Assembly (NCBI GenBank): GCA_003864495.1
Contig: PEDN01001354.1
Span: 930,001-994,000 of the forward strand
Length of the DNA: 64,000 bases
Reading direction: 5' to 3'
Source: Nemopilema nomurai
Taxonomy: Eukaryota > Cnidaria > Scyphozoa > Rhizostomeae > Rhizostomatidae
Shown one piece after another: positions 51,101-63,100 of the stretch. The stretch's first letter is position 1. The number at the start of each line of letters is the position of its first letter. The notes below the pieces were generated by a model. That model ran no database searches and had not been told where the DNA came from. It was given only the letters and a program-made list of their open reading frames with translations. The translations under genes were made by a program, and so were the position numbers.

Positions 51101-54100
51101 TCAGTCTGATTTCAACCCTTGACTCCACCGCAGAGGCTCCTGGACCACCCAGCACAGACAATGAGCCCGCTGATTTCTATGCAAAGTTCTTCATGCACGC
51201 AATAAATGTCGCTGTGAAGGAGCTAGCACGGTACAGCTACTCCACAGCGTGCGATCAGGCTATTCTGAAGACTTTAGAGAAAATGACGCAAAAGTTGCTA
51301 GTCATGGTTGCATCAATATTGACTTCTGGTAAGTCTCACAGCATCGTGATCTCTTTTTAGAAAGAGAGCGGTTAAGTCTTAACTTTTCTCTGTCTAAGCT
51401 AGTAAAGGCTTTAATAAAGATTGATATATGCAGATAGAACTGTACAGACTCGTTGTATATCAAATCGGACGGTTCTAAGTTACTAATAAATTGTTAATCA
51501 TTGTAGATTACCCACTCTAAATATATTTTATTATCATTATTCGTTTGATTAAATTGGAATTCGTGTTTTTTATAGAGAGATTCAAAGACATAACACTCGC
51601 TGCATCTGGCCGTTTCCAGACTGGCAATAATGCAGCCAATCAGGACCCCCAGCTCAATGACATTTTAGACACATCAGAGTCACTGATTAGACTTAAGCAG
51701 AACTATCCAAGGTTGTTCCTGCATTGGTGTCATATACTTCAGCTACTTGGGTATCAAAACAGGCCATTCTGGGAAGATGTATTCACCTTAAAAACTGGTG
51801 GGAAGACAGAGAAATGGAACTGGGCATCGGACGTTACTCAGCACGGAGCTGTTCTAATCTACTGTGATGTTTTGGCAGATTTTTACAAGGTTTTTCTCTC
51901 TATTTCTTCTATCTATTTTCTTGGGTGCCAATATAGTCTAATTGTAACTTAATCTTAGGCCACTTTTTGTGACCTTCGAATAAAAAAGAATAATTAGTAT
52001 TTCAGCTGACTTTTTGTTGCACTCAGTTTTCGGTATTATCCAAACATAGCTCTTGAGGCCTTGTGGATTTGTGTGAAGAATTGATTCTCAATTTAGCAAT
52101 AATCAATTTACTTTTTCAGCACAGATGTGATGCCAATCGTAATTGTAAGACGTATCTTGTGAAAAACCTTTTGAACCTTTGAACGGCAGTTAAAGCTTGG
52201 TTATCTATTTACAGTGTTATATACGTACCTCAATTTTACTCGAATTTACTTCATCAACCAGACTCTTTTTAATTTCTATGACGTGTTTCCAGAGACAAAC
52301 TGAGAAAGAACTGGGACCTTTGCAGTCATTGCTGGAAGCAAATATGGATGACGTCATTCATCTGTCCAACGAAACACCTTTGCAAAATCTTCTACGGTAA
52401 CATTTTTAAGCATGTGTGAATCGAGGATAGCTCATGTAGTTGATCGAGAAGCTATTCCTATACCTGTGCGTGTCTTGATGATAAAGTTGAAGCAATCGTT
52501 ATATTTTAGTGTGGCTTGTTGATAGGACAGGTAGCAGGCTCTCTCCCAATATTTTTGTTCAGTTGGTGGCAATTTTTAGCGAATTTGAAAGCGAATCTCT
52601 GTGTGTTAATAATCTTGTAAAAAGAACATGCTAAAACATCACAGTTAATGTCGCCATCATACAATCTAGATTTTACTTTGAAAGCCAAAAGTTCCATAGG
52701 TACCTAGATTTTATTGAGTGATGAATCGCCATAAGTGATGAATTTTTTGGAACGGAGTTTTAGATTTTAGGAAGGCAACCATCAGTGTCAAGAAAAGAGG
52801 CAATTTTTTGTACCGGTTGCATTTCTATTGTTCTCTCTTTCAAAGAACATAGCTCTGTTTTTATGCAGCTATTACATAATCAACATCTAGTAAAGCAAAA
52901 AGTTTGCAACAAGTTTGTCTTGGCTTGTTAAGACTATTTTCTTATTTGCAGAGTGATTTATGAAGATTCATCGCTGAGTGGTTTGTTTCTGCAAAGTGTT
53001 ATTCATAAATGCAATACATCACCAAACAGAAAGGTAATATGCTAATACTTCTCTTGCTTGTTTGTTGATAATAGCATGTAGATAATTCCTACAGGGATTG
53101 GGACGAATCTTGTCATAACTGTAATTTGTGGCAGAGTTCTGCCAAGGATTAGTGGAAAGACAGTCCGCTAGGTTTGAGTAAACGAAGAGATGGCCGATCA
53201 AATTTCATGTACTGCCAGTATGAAATTAGCATTGATTTTTCTATTTGTTCAAATTTTATTGCTAGAAAGAAGCATGCCGTATTACAAATACTAATATTGG
53301 GATTGTTCTCTTTTCTTCTCTGTAGTATCTTGAGAAGAAGGCACTCGCCGAGCTCTTGGGAAAGATTCACACGAGTCAGTCGAATCTTCTTCTCCAGTTC
53401 ATGCTTTCGAAGCTGCCATCGATTCGATCACACGGCATCGCTCGCTATGTGGAGACGGTGACATGCAGAAGATTAGAATGTTTGCAGACCCTTCCAGGGA
53501 ATGTAAGTGTTCCTCTTCAATTCTTTGTTTTTGAATTTGTAACAAAATGCTTCAACTCCAGTTTTCAAATGAATTCATGACAGAACCGGTCTTCTCATTT
53601 TGCAATTCTAATGAAGCATGCAGCCTTTTTTGTAGTCTCACTTGACTTTTCAAATTTGCTTTAACTGCAGCGGTTTTTTCAGGAGAAGATAAAGCATTTG
53701 CCTGAAGGAGATTTGCAGAATTTTGTTTGTGACGAAAGGAACAGGAAAAGGTATGCAATGAAATTTTCACGAACAAGACCAAATGTGTTATGTTCCTGTA
53801 AGAGTCTTCGGGTATCATTTCAGTTCTTAACCTCTTCTAAATTTTGTCCTTAGACTAATACCGATAATTTTTCCTAGATTTTGTTTTTGCAATCGTTTTA
53901 TTTTTCTTTATCAAGTTTGGAGATTTCATCTTGCATTTATTTTAGTAGTTCCACATATGAGCTTCATGTTACACTGACGAATTGGATGCGTTTTCGTAAA
54001 ACACAAGCATATGTGGTATCAATGCGTTTCAAAGTTAATCTTAAAAGCCTATCAAAAGGATTAATATTGTTGATCTGAAAAGAGTGAGGGTAGTAAAAAT

Positions 54101-57100
54101 ATTAATCTGAGATGTCTTTGCTTTCAAGGTTTCCTCGACTGGTGATGCTAATCAATAAATCTTTAAGTAAAGGCATTGCTGATGATTTTGAGGCAAGACA
54201 AAGAAAACTGTCTCACCCACTTGATATTTCAAGTATAAAAATGGAAGGATACATTGCATCAAAGGTGATTAAACCCCCTTCCTGCCGCTTGAATTTCTTT
54301 CCCAAGCAAATCTATAAACACCTGGAAATCAGATATTTCTTGCGGTATTTTGTAACTTGCAAAAAAAGGGAACTTGTAATTTCACAATTGTAGATCATTC
54401 TAGAACTTGAGTGAAAATTTTTCTTCATCATCATAATCGATCTTAGATCTTTTTTTGCCTTCTTTCCTTGTACCAAAGGTTTCAAGTTGAGAAGAGTTTT
54501 TTCATAAAAAGCCGGATTTGAAGCACTTGATTAATGTTTTAAAACATTTCTTTGCAATTATTTTGCTTGCTTGCTGATGTCGTTTCTTAGGCCAGGGGAG
54601 TATCCTGCGATTAAGCATTCATATTGCCGCCCTAATGATAGTCGTTTCCTAGGATTATCTACCATGTTGCGATATCAAAACTAATCGCAAGCTTGAAAAT
54701 GAACCCGTCTTATTTTGATATCTCACATTGATATCTTCTCGTTAGGATTGGTTCGTTGCGTTTGTGAAGAACACTTGCCTGCAGTCACGTGAACTCACTC
54801 CTGATGACATGGGCTGCGCAGCGGCTTTGCTTGCATCGCTGGACATCGACAACATGTCTGCGATTCTTTCAGAGCTGGTATTGATTTGTATTTACCTCTC
54901 TTTTCAGTTGATACTCTTTTCAGTGGTATCATGTGGCAAAGTTAACTGTAATTTTCCTTTAGTGATTGCAATTGCAATTTTGGCATACGTTTTTACCTTT
55001 CACCGTGTGCTTACGACTCCAATCACGTGTTTTCTACAGGAAATCAACTCATTTACCATGCCACTTGCAAGCAAACACGTTTTGTGGAATCAGTTAGGTT
55101 TTCCCCCTGCCCATCTCACTATTCGTATCATTTGAAATTATCTGAATGGCTGAATCTGGCGAAAAACTCACTGTATCATGGTCTTGCTGTAACGTAGCTA
55201 CATTCGCGTTATTTTGATTTTTCATGATTTTTTGGTCAACAGGAATTATCATGAAGCTTTTGCAGTGCCTATCTAATAATCTGATTCTAATTTTTATTAG
55301 CAGTTGAACATGGAAATATTTCACCTCTGTTTGACCATGGTGATTAAGACATCTTTGGATAAGAAGAGTACCTATTTAGAGGTATGACTGCTTGCATCGT
55401 TTCGGTGCATACTAACATATCGTGCTCTTTGGCATTTTCTTCTGGTTGTCTAAAGCGATCGGACAATGTGTGCTTTTGGTCAAGTAGATACTTTAAACTA
55501 CATTTTTGACTAAACGCAAATTTGGCCTTTTAATAAACAGTATATTACTCTTGATAACTATTCAATTATTGCAAACATATTTTGCAAACATTCACTTATA
55601 CTTTGTTTAGACATAACTGGCGATTCACGTTGAATCGATTGCTGTGTTATTTAAATGCTCAATTTTTAGCGTTATTGGAGCACACGCAAGCTCAAGAAAT
55701 TTAAATATCCTATCAAGCCTATCATTATACCATCAAAGCTTATTTTAACTGCATATTTTTTGAAAACTTTGTTAAAAAGAAAATTCTGTCAGTTCAGATG
55801 TAAGTCTCCTTTGGGTGAGTTTCTACCATTTTGTTTTTTTGCAGGAACTGACGCAGTCAATGGAGGTTTCCAGTAGCCCTGAAATGCAAAGCAACCAGAA
55901 GCTGCTCAGTGCTTGCAAGATCTTTTTAGTATCAGAAGTCGCAAAAGTCGTCAAGGAATGCGTGAGGCAGAAGGAGATAAACAGAGTTAGTTTCATTGAA
56001 AACCAAGCCAAAGATTCCCCGTCGGATGTAGGCAATGAAATGTCTAGCTTGGGTGCCCAGAAGTTCATCGTCTTGGCAGCAAATGCGATTGAAGTATTCT
56101 GTGGCGACAAGTGCCGACTGAAGAATTTAATAGTGATTTGCAAATGTGTAAGAGAGTTTCTCGCCCCTTCGTGTTATTGGAACAAGCATTGGATACTGGG
56201 CAGAGATGACTTGGTTTCACTGTTTCAGTTTGCATTTGTAGCCTTGAGGGTGAGTGCGTTTGTTCATCGATACATTAATCAACATATCCCTTTGCATTCG
56301 TTTGCCCATGAAGAGGGGTGGAACTTGTGCATAATATTTGATGTTTCAGTTGCGGGCCTAGGTCCAGTTCTAACTGAGGAGACAGCTCAGAATGTCAATC
56401 TGTTAAATATTGAGGCGATCTGTGTGCAAGGCCTTCTCCTTGTTGTGATATTTTGTATCATTTTATTGGTGCACAAATTTAGATTGCTTTTGTCTAAACC
56501 TTCAGTACCTCCAAGCGAATCCTCTTTCATCTACGTGTCGTTAAAGAGTCGAGGGCTATGGCAAATTTTCCCAGTCGTCATGTGACTTTCACAACACGTC
56601 TTTGCTCTCTTCCAGGTCTGTGCTGTTCTGTCAGGTAGAAAGAACGCCTTGATATTCTCAGATCTGGTTGCTTGCCTAGAGTGTCTTGCTACGGTATAGT
56701 TTTACTTTATTCTTGTTCATACTAGTTTTGATATCAAATTTCATTTCCTTTGAATATGTTTGAATGAGACCTGAATACCCTTCTTGTAAAAAATCTATCC
56801 TAAATGTTTTTACTCTGACTTCAGATGACTTCTTTGTTATAACAAAGCTGGCATTTCTTTCTCCAACATTTATTAGGAAAAGTTGTATAGGTCACTTTTC
56901 GCAATACATTACATTTCCAAAATTTATTCAATTGTCAAGGAGTCGATGGTTTCTCTCAATTTTAGTTTGATGCCAATGGTTGGGTTTTACTTGTTTAAAA
57001 GATGAAACAAGAGTTGTCCTTCTTTTTTGAGAACACTTTCAATCCTGTTTCGTTATCTGGGATGTGCTAGCAGTATTTTTCTACTTCTTTCTAAGCAATA

Positions 57101-60100
57101 CCTGTCACTTGTATAGCCTTCAAGCGTACCAAGCTGTAGATTTTAGAAAACTTTGGATAAAGGTACACCAATTTTAAGCCTAGATGTGATGCATATAACC
57201 AATTGTGTTTTGTACCACTCAGGTGCTTCATAGCAGAGAATTCAGGGGTCTGTTGAAGCAAGAGAGATTTGCGCAGATGCTGGCAAATGGAATCAACGAT
57301 GTTTATGTTATCGTTTGCACTGGTTTGTCACTTAATGTTCCTTCAGCCTTTAGCTATATGGCGCCTTAGTTAGTTATTTGACTTTAAGTCGTTAGTATTC
57401 AAAGGAAACCTTGAACACGGACAATCAACACTTTGTTCCAGAACTTTTTGTTTGTTTCCATTTGTTTTCATTTGTTCCCATTTGACAACAGTGCTTTGCT
57501 ACCATGCAATGTACCGGTGTCATTTTTGCAGTGGTATGGATTTGGATCATGTGAATCACTTGTTCCTCGTGCATGTCAAGTCTTGCGATATCTTATAATA
57601 ATATCTTATATCTTACTGTAATATCTTATATCTTATTATTTTATCTTATAATAATATCTTATATCTTACTGTAATATCTTATATCTTATTATTTTATCTT
57701 ATAATAATTTCTTATATCTTATTTTGATACCTTTTGATAATTTCCTGTGTCTCACTATGATATCTTAAAATTAAAACATCTTTCTTATTGTGAAATCTTG
57801 TAAAATTACATATATTTCCATGATGTTATATGATGTTAATATCATTTACAATATATTTTTCCAGTCACCCTTAACCCTGGTGAGCTGTTGGCCCCTGATG
57901 TCAGCTCCTGTCAAGGACACACGCCCTTCGCCGAAGGTTAGTCTTCTATTCCTAAATGAAAACATTGCTTCACAGTTTGACCGCCATTTTCATCTGATGC
58001 TCTTGTGTCCTTGTGTGATCTCGATGCAGATTTCTGTTGTAGAACACCTATTTGTTGATATACAAAGATTTTAAATGTTTTGCTCTTTGTATGAATTCAA
58101 GCTATTATCTATTAAGGAAAACATTGCCAGTACCATCTGATGCTCTTGTATCAATCGATGTAGATTTCTGTTTTAGACCTATTTGTTGATAAACCAAGAT
58201 TTTAAATGTTTGCTCTTTGTAAGAATTCCAGTTATTGTCTTCAAGTAATTTTCCTAAAACTCATTATTTATTGCAATGTTTCACTATAGACGCAAATGTT
58301 TACACGAAGTCTTGTCACCGTGTGTCTGAAATGGTACACACGTTGCGAACCTACTTCAGTCTGAACACCTTGAAGACATCGTCGTTGTCATTCGACGTTG
58401 TGAACTCACTGAGGCAAGTCATCATCGGCGTGGCGAGGATTCCTTTGGTCAACAGTTTCGTACGAGTCCCTCCCATTGTCTGGAAGCTGGGCTGGCAACC
58501 AGTTCTGGAAGGGAACTTCAAAACAGAGCTCCCTCCCCTGCCTGTTGAAATATTGAAGGAGAAAGACGTGCTGAAAGAGTTCATATTTCGTGCAAATGCT
58601 ATAGGTGCGTCTAGGAGCTGTTATTTTCTACTCTCTTTCTCTCTCTGTTAAAAATGAATCACTTGAATGGCACCTTTCTCATATGTGCGATAATTTTTTA
58701 TAGTTCTCAGTAAATATTCAGGTCAGCGCCTTTTCATCTAATTTAAGTTAGGCGATTTGAAATTTTGGTTTTTGCTTGCTTAAGAGAACATAATTTGCCT
58801 CAATCTTTTTATAGTTTTGGCACAGTCGCTTTCGTTAAAGGGCCTTGATCGTTAGTCAGGTTTTTCTGCTAGGTCAAACCACTTTTTTCTAATAGGATCT
58901 ATGTATAAAGCCAGTGCTTATGACCCTAGCAGCTTGGGTTCTAACAGCTGATGAAACTCTAAAGGGATTGATAATGGGCTATGTACAAATTGAGCCCTTT
59001 GGTGTAAGATAGTAAGATGTAAGATAAACGAATTGATGTTTATTACATAACCGTAGGTTGGACGTCACGTGCTCAATTCGAAGAAACATGGGCAGCACTG
59101 CTTGGCGTTTTGAGTTCGCCACCAATGACAGAAGATGCATCTGTCGAGGTAAAAGCACACACCTTTGGTATTTTACCCATTTTGCAGAGGGGCAAATTTT
59201 AGCTATCCATGAAAGATCAGATTATTAGCTAGCCCTTGTTTACAGAATTGAGTATTTTTGCAGTGCTAGACACATTGCATAACCCGAATTAACAAACCAG
59301 CTTTTGTAATCCTCTTTTCCGTGTTTTCCAGGATGATATCGAGACAACTCAAGCAAGTTGCTTAGCTGTCCATTGCATTACGTCACTGGTTCTGGATACA
59401 ACGCTAGCTCCAGTTCCAGGAAACCCTGGAGTTAGCAGATATTCAGTCATCCCCCGCCAAAAGGAATACCCCTTCCTTGGAAGCAGGTAAGGGGCTATGA
59501 TTTTCTTACATTATGTTCGTTTTGCTGCGTGAAATAGTTCTGCAAACATGAGTCTTTTTCATCAAAATTTGGCACTGTAGTAATAAGCAATTTTAGTAGT
59601 GGAACACTATGGATTCACTGTGAAACTTCTTTAGTAACTTTGAAGCACCAGGCAATCAGTCCTTGCGTCCTTGTCAACAGTCCCTTGCACTCCATTATTT
59701 TGAAGCTCACATTTCTTACAAATTAATAACCAGTTCTTTAGATTGCAATTAGGATGACGTACTTTATTTTTGGTTTCTTTTAGAGCTGGGAGCCGGCTGT
59801 CTGCGATACGAAAAGCCATCGAGATCGAATACAAAAAAGAGTGTCATCTGCTGACCAACCAGCCTCCATTTTCCTCATCCCAGTTTGTATATCCTGCTGT
59901 CCCGTCGCTGATTTTCGAGAAGCAAAGAAAGCTGCTCCTGCAAAGGGGTTGTTTCATGGAAGAGAAGCTCTATAGCTCAAATCTGGAGAATGACCGCTGT
60001 TTAACCAACTATACTTTGGGGCAGGTAATATTCGCTTTGTTCTCCATTTTCAATGTTGATCGTTGCTTTGTTCGAAAAAGCAGAAGTACATTCTACTTAC

Positions 60101-63100
60101 AATGTCTGCTGCTAAACAAGATTAACCCACTTCGAGAAGCTCAGCAATTTGTAGAAGAGGTGGCCCTTTCGTAAACTGTGACTCGATTGCGGAAACCTTT
60201 CTGATTTTGTAGAGGTCAGCCTCGGTAAAAGGTGCAGGAAGCATTAGAAAAAAGGATAAGATTTTACTGAGATGAACATCACTTGCTTGATGTTATGTTC
60301 TGTAGTTTTAAATATAATAGGCTATGTACCGTAATAGAGTAGATTGAAATATAATCGTTGCGTTTTGCCCTCGTACTTGTTGGCAGATCTCGGCAAGTGC
60401 TATAAGAACGAGGCTTGTTTCATCGGACGTCCAGGAAGATTCGGACAGCGACGACTCGGAAGCACTGATAATTCAAATCAACGAAGAGGACCCCCGGAAG
60501 CGATTCCAAGAACTGGACATTCGATCGTGTCTTCAGTTCTTGCTGGAGCTGTTTGAGCAATGGCTGTCACCATTCGTCATTCCAAAGACACCGCTGATGT
60601 TGAAAACCGAAGCTGTGAAGTCGGTATGTTTATGTGCACGTGTCTTTTCTTTAATGGCCGAAGATTACTGTCCCTGCAAAGTTATAGCGATGATTACCTT
60701 CATTTTGATTTAGAGACTGCATTTCAGTTTTGATGTGTGCAACAGGTATAGCAAGACAGGCTATTAATGTGTGGTGTGCCTTTTTGACCTAATTTCGAAT
60801 TGTTTGTACGTTTGTTTATGCTAGATACTTTTCTTATTCTTGGAAGTGATAAGTCTAGATAGGGTCTTGATTTGTTAGAGAAATAGATAGTTAATCATTC
60901 TATTGAAACATCAAGTAAAACAGAAGGTTGTTGTTCTTGGGGTCAGAAGAGGTCATTGCTGTTTATCGTGTCTCTCAAAAGAGACTTGAAGTTTGTAATC
61001 CCTCGTCGTACATACACATACGTCATACACGCATTTACTATGAATGTCTTTGTGTTTCAGCTGTGCCTGTTATCCGACCTGCTCCTAGAGATGAGTCATT
61101 TCGAGTGGATTCTTGGTGTGCTGTTAGAATTCTACCAGAACAACCCACCGGAAGATGACATCACTGCGGAATACATTGTGCCAACAATCTGCAAGGCTCT
61201 TGCCGTCCTTCGGGTGGTAAGTGACATTTGTGTCTGTATCATATCATCTTTCGTGTTTCACCTGATGTTGCGTCACGGTTTGATTAAAATTACGTAAGTC
61301 ATGAATGACCATTTGCGTTCTTTTTTACAGTGTGACTAAGAATTAACTAACGACAATAATGACCGTTGACAATGGCCTTTGACCTCAATGACCTTTGAAA
61401 TTATAGGCCGGCCCAATGTACTCGTGACCGTTTCAACATATACCAATGTACTCCGTTGTAATCTCAACCAATCAATCTGGATATAGTTTTGTTCACCAAT
61501 GTCATTAGTTTCTAGTTTCCGTATATTTGACAATAGCAACTTTAGATTTATGATTTCTCTTATGGACTGAGCGTTTTTGTAGCATCCATTTTTCAGAAGA
61601 TACATTCTTAGCTGACAGACAGCATTGTTTTAGGAAAAATCTGACAATTATTCTTTTGTATTTTGGGTTAATAATATGAAATTGTTGATTGGTTTGCAGA
61701 AATTTTTTTTTAATCTGAGGACAAAAACCTCAAGTTTGCAAAAACTATGGTTACATTGTTTTATAATTATTTGAAATGTTTTTATATTTCTTGCTATATT
61801 CCCATATGTAGACTGTGTGCATTTTGTTGCATCAATTTTGTTTTTTTACGTAGACTGTCATCTTTTAAATTTTCCGTCTTTTTCCGTGCACAGGAAGGAT
61901 CAATAGCCGAGAGAATTTGCCGCATCATTGAAACTTCGCTCAAAAGCGCCCATGTTCCTCTGCAGGTATTGCCCGTGTATTTTCACTTTTGATCAATGTC
62001 TTAATCGTAGTCCATGTCCTTTAAGAGAAGGCTTTAATCGAAATGGCTCCTGCCCTTTGATTTCAATGAATGTTCTGTTAGTTTTACTAGAGACAACTTA
62101 TAGAAGAAAAAAATGCTAACATAGCCACTCAAAGTTCTAAATCCGTCTTAAAACATTTATCACACAAAGTGTATCCTATGTGCGTTGATATTTTTGTAGC
62201 ATCGGCAGTGCCTGCTAATCCTGATGTTCATTTATTCATAATAGTCAATGCTCAGAAGCAATGAACTGAGCCTCATAGACAAGCTTTTGTGTTTCGTAGA
62301 TCTCGGCTTTGGAAGGAGGTCTCTACCTTTTGGAATCTCACGTTCCGTCCACGAATATGACGCTTGTTCCTGTTTTGACTGATTATTTGACAAGACACAT
62401 TGCGTATCCAACTGAGTTAGTGAAAGCAATGATTGAACCTTTTACTTCACTTCTTGTTTTCTTCTCCTCTCAACGTTGTTTCATCATCAAATGCAAGTCT
62501 TGTTTAGTGATTTCAAATCTCCAAGGTATCATTCAAATATACTTTGCCATACAAGGGAGTTTTCTTCACATACGCGTAGCTACCAGAATCAATAGGCAAA
62601 AGGCATTCAATTATATGATATTGGATTCCTTTCTCCGTCTTTACACTTTGTTATCATTTTGTTATTACAAAGTTATTGTCACCAATCATCACCATCATCT
62701 TCATCGTCATCATTATTTATCATTGTCAAGATCTTTTATTTGTGCCTTTTAGAAGCTCACACATTGGCATAATTTCCAAGAAAGTTTTTAGCGTAAGCTT
62801 GTCTTTCAGGAGTCTTTAACTGATGATTTTCTAATCGTTCTTTAGTCCAATTCAAATTATCAGTCGAAGATTTTCTGGGTTTGTGTGGAGCACAGCTTTT
62901 TACATAATGGAGACGTGTTCAACAGAGGTTCAAGATCTCACATTCACGTCAGTTGTTATCGAGGTAAATCGTACGCGGAATTACTCAAATTGAAATATGA
63001 CTAGTAAGAAAGAAATCAAAGCAATTTTAAGGCGACGATTCTCCCAATGGTTAATCACCATCGTGGTAGTTTGATGGCGGTTTTGCATATTATGTTCATG

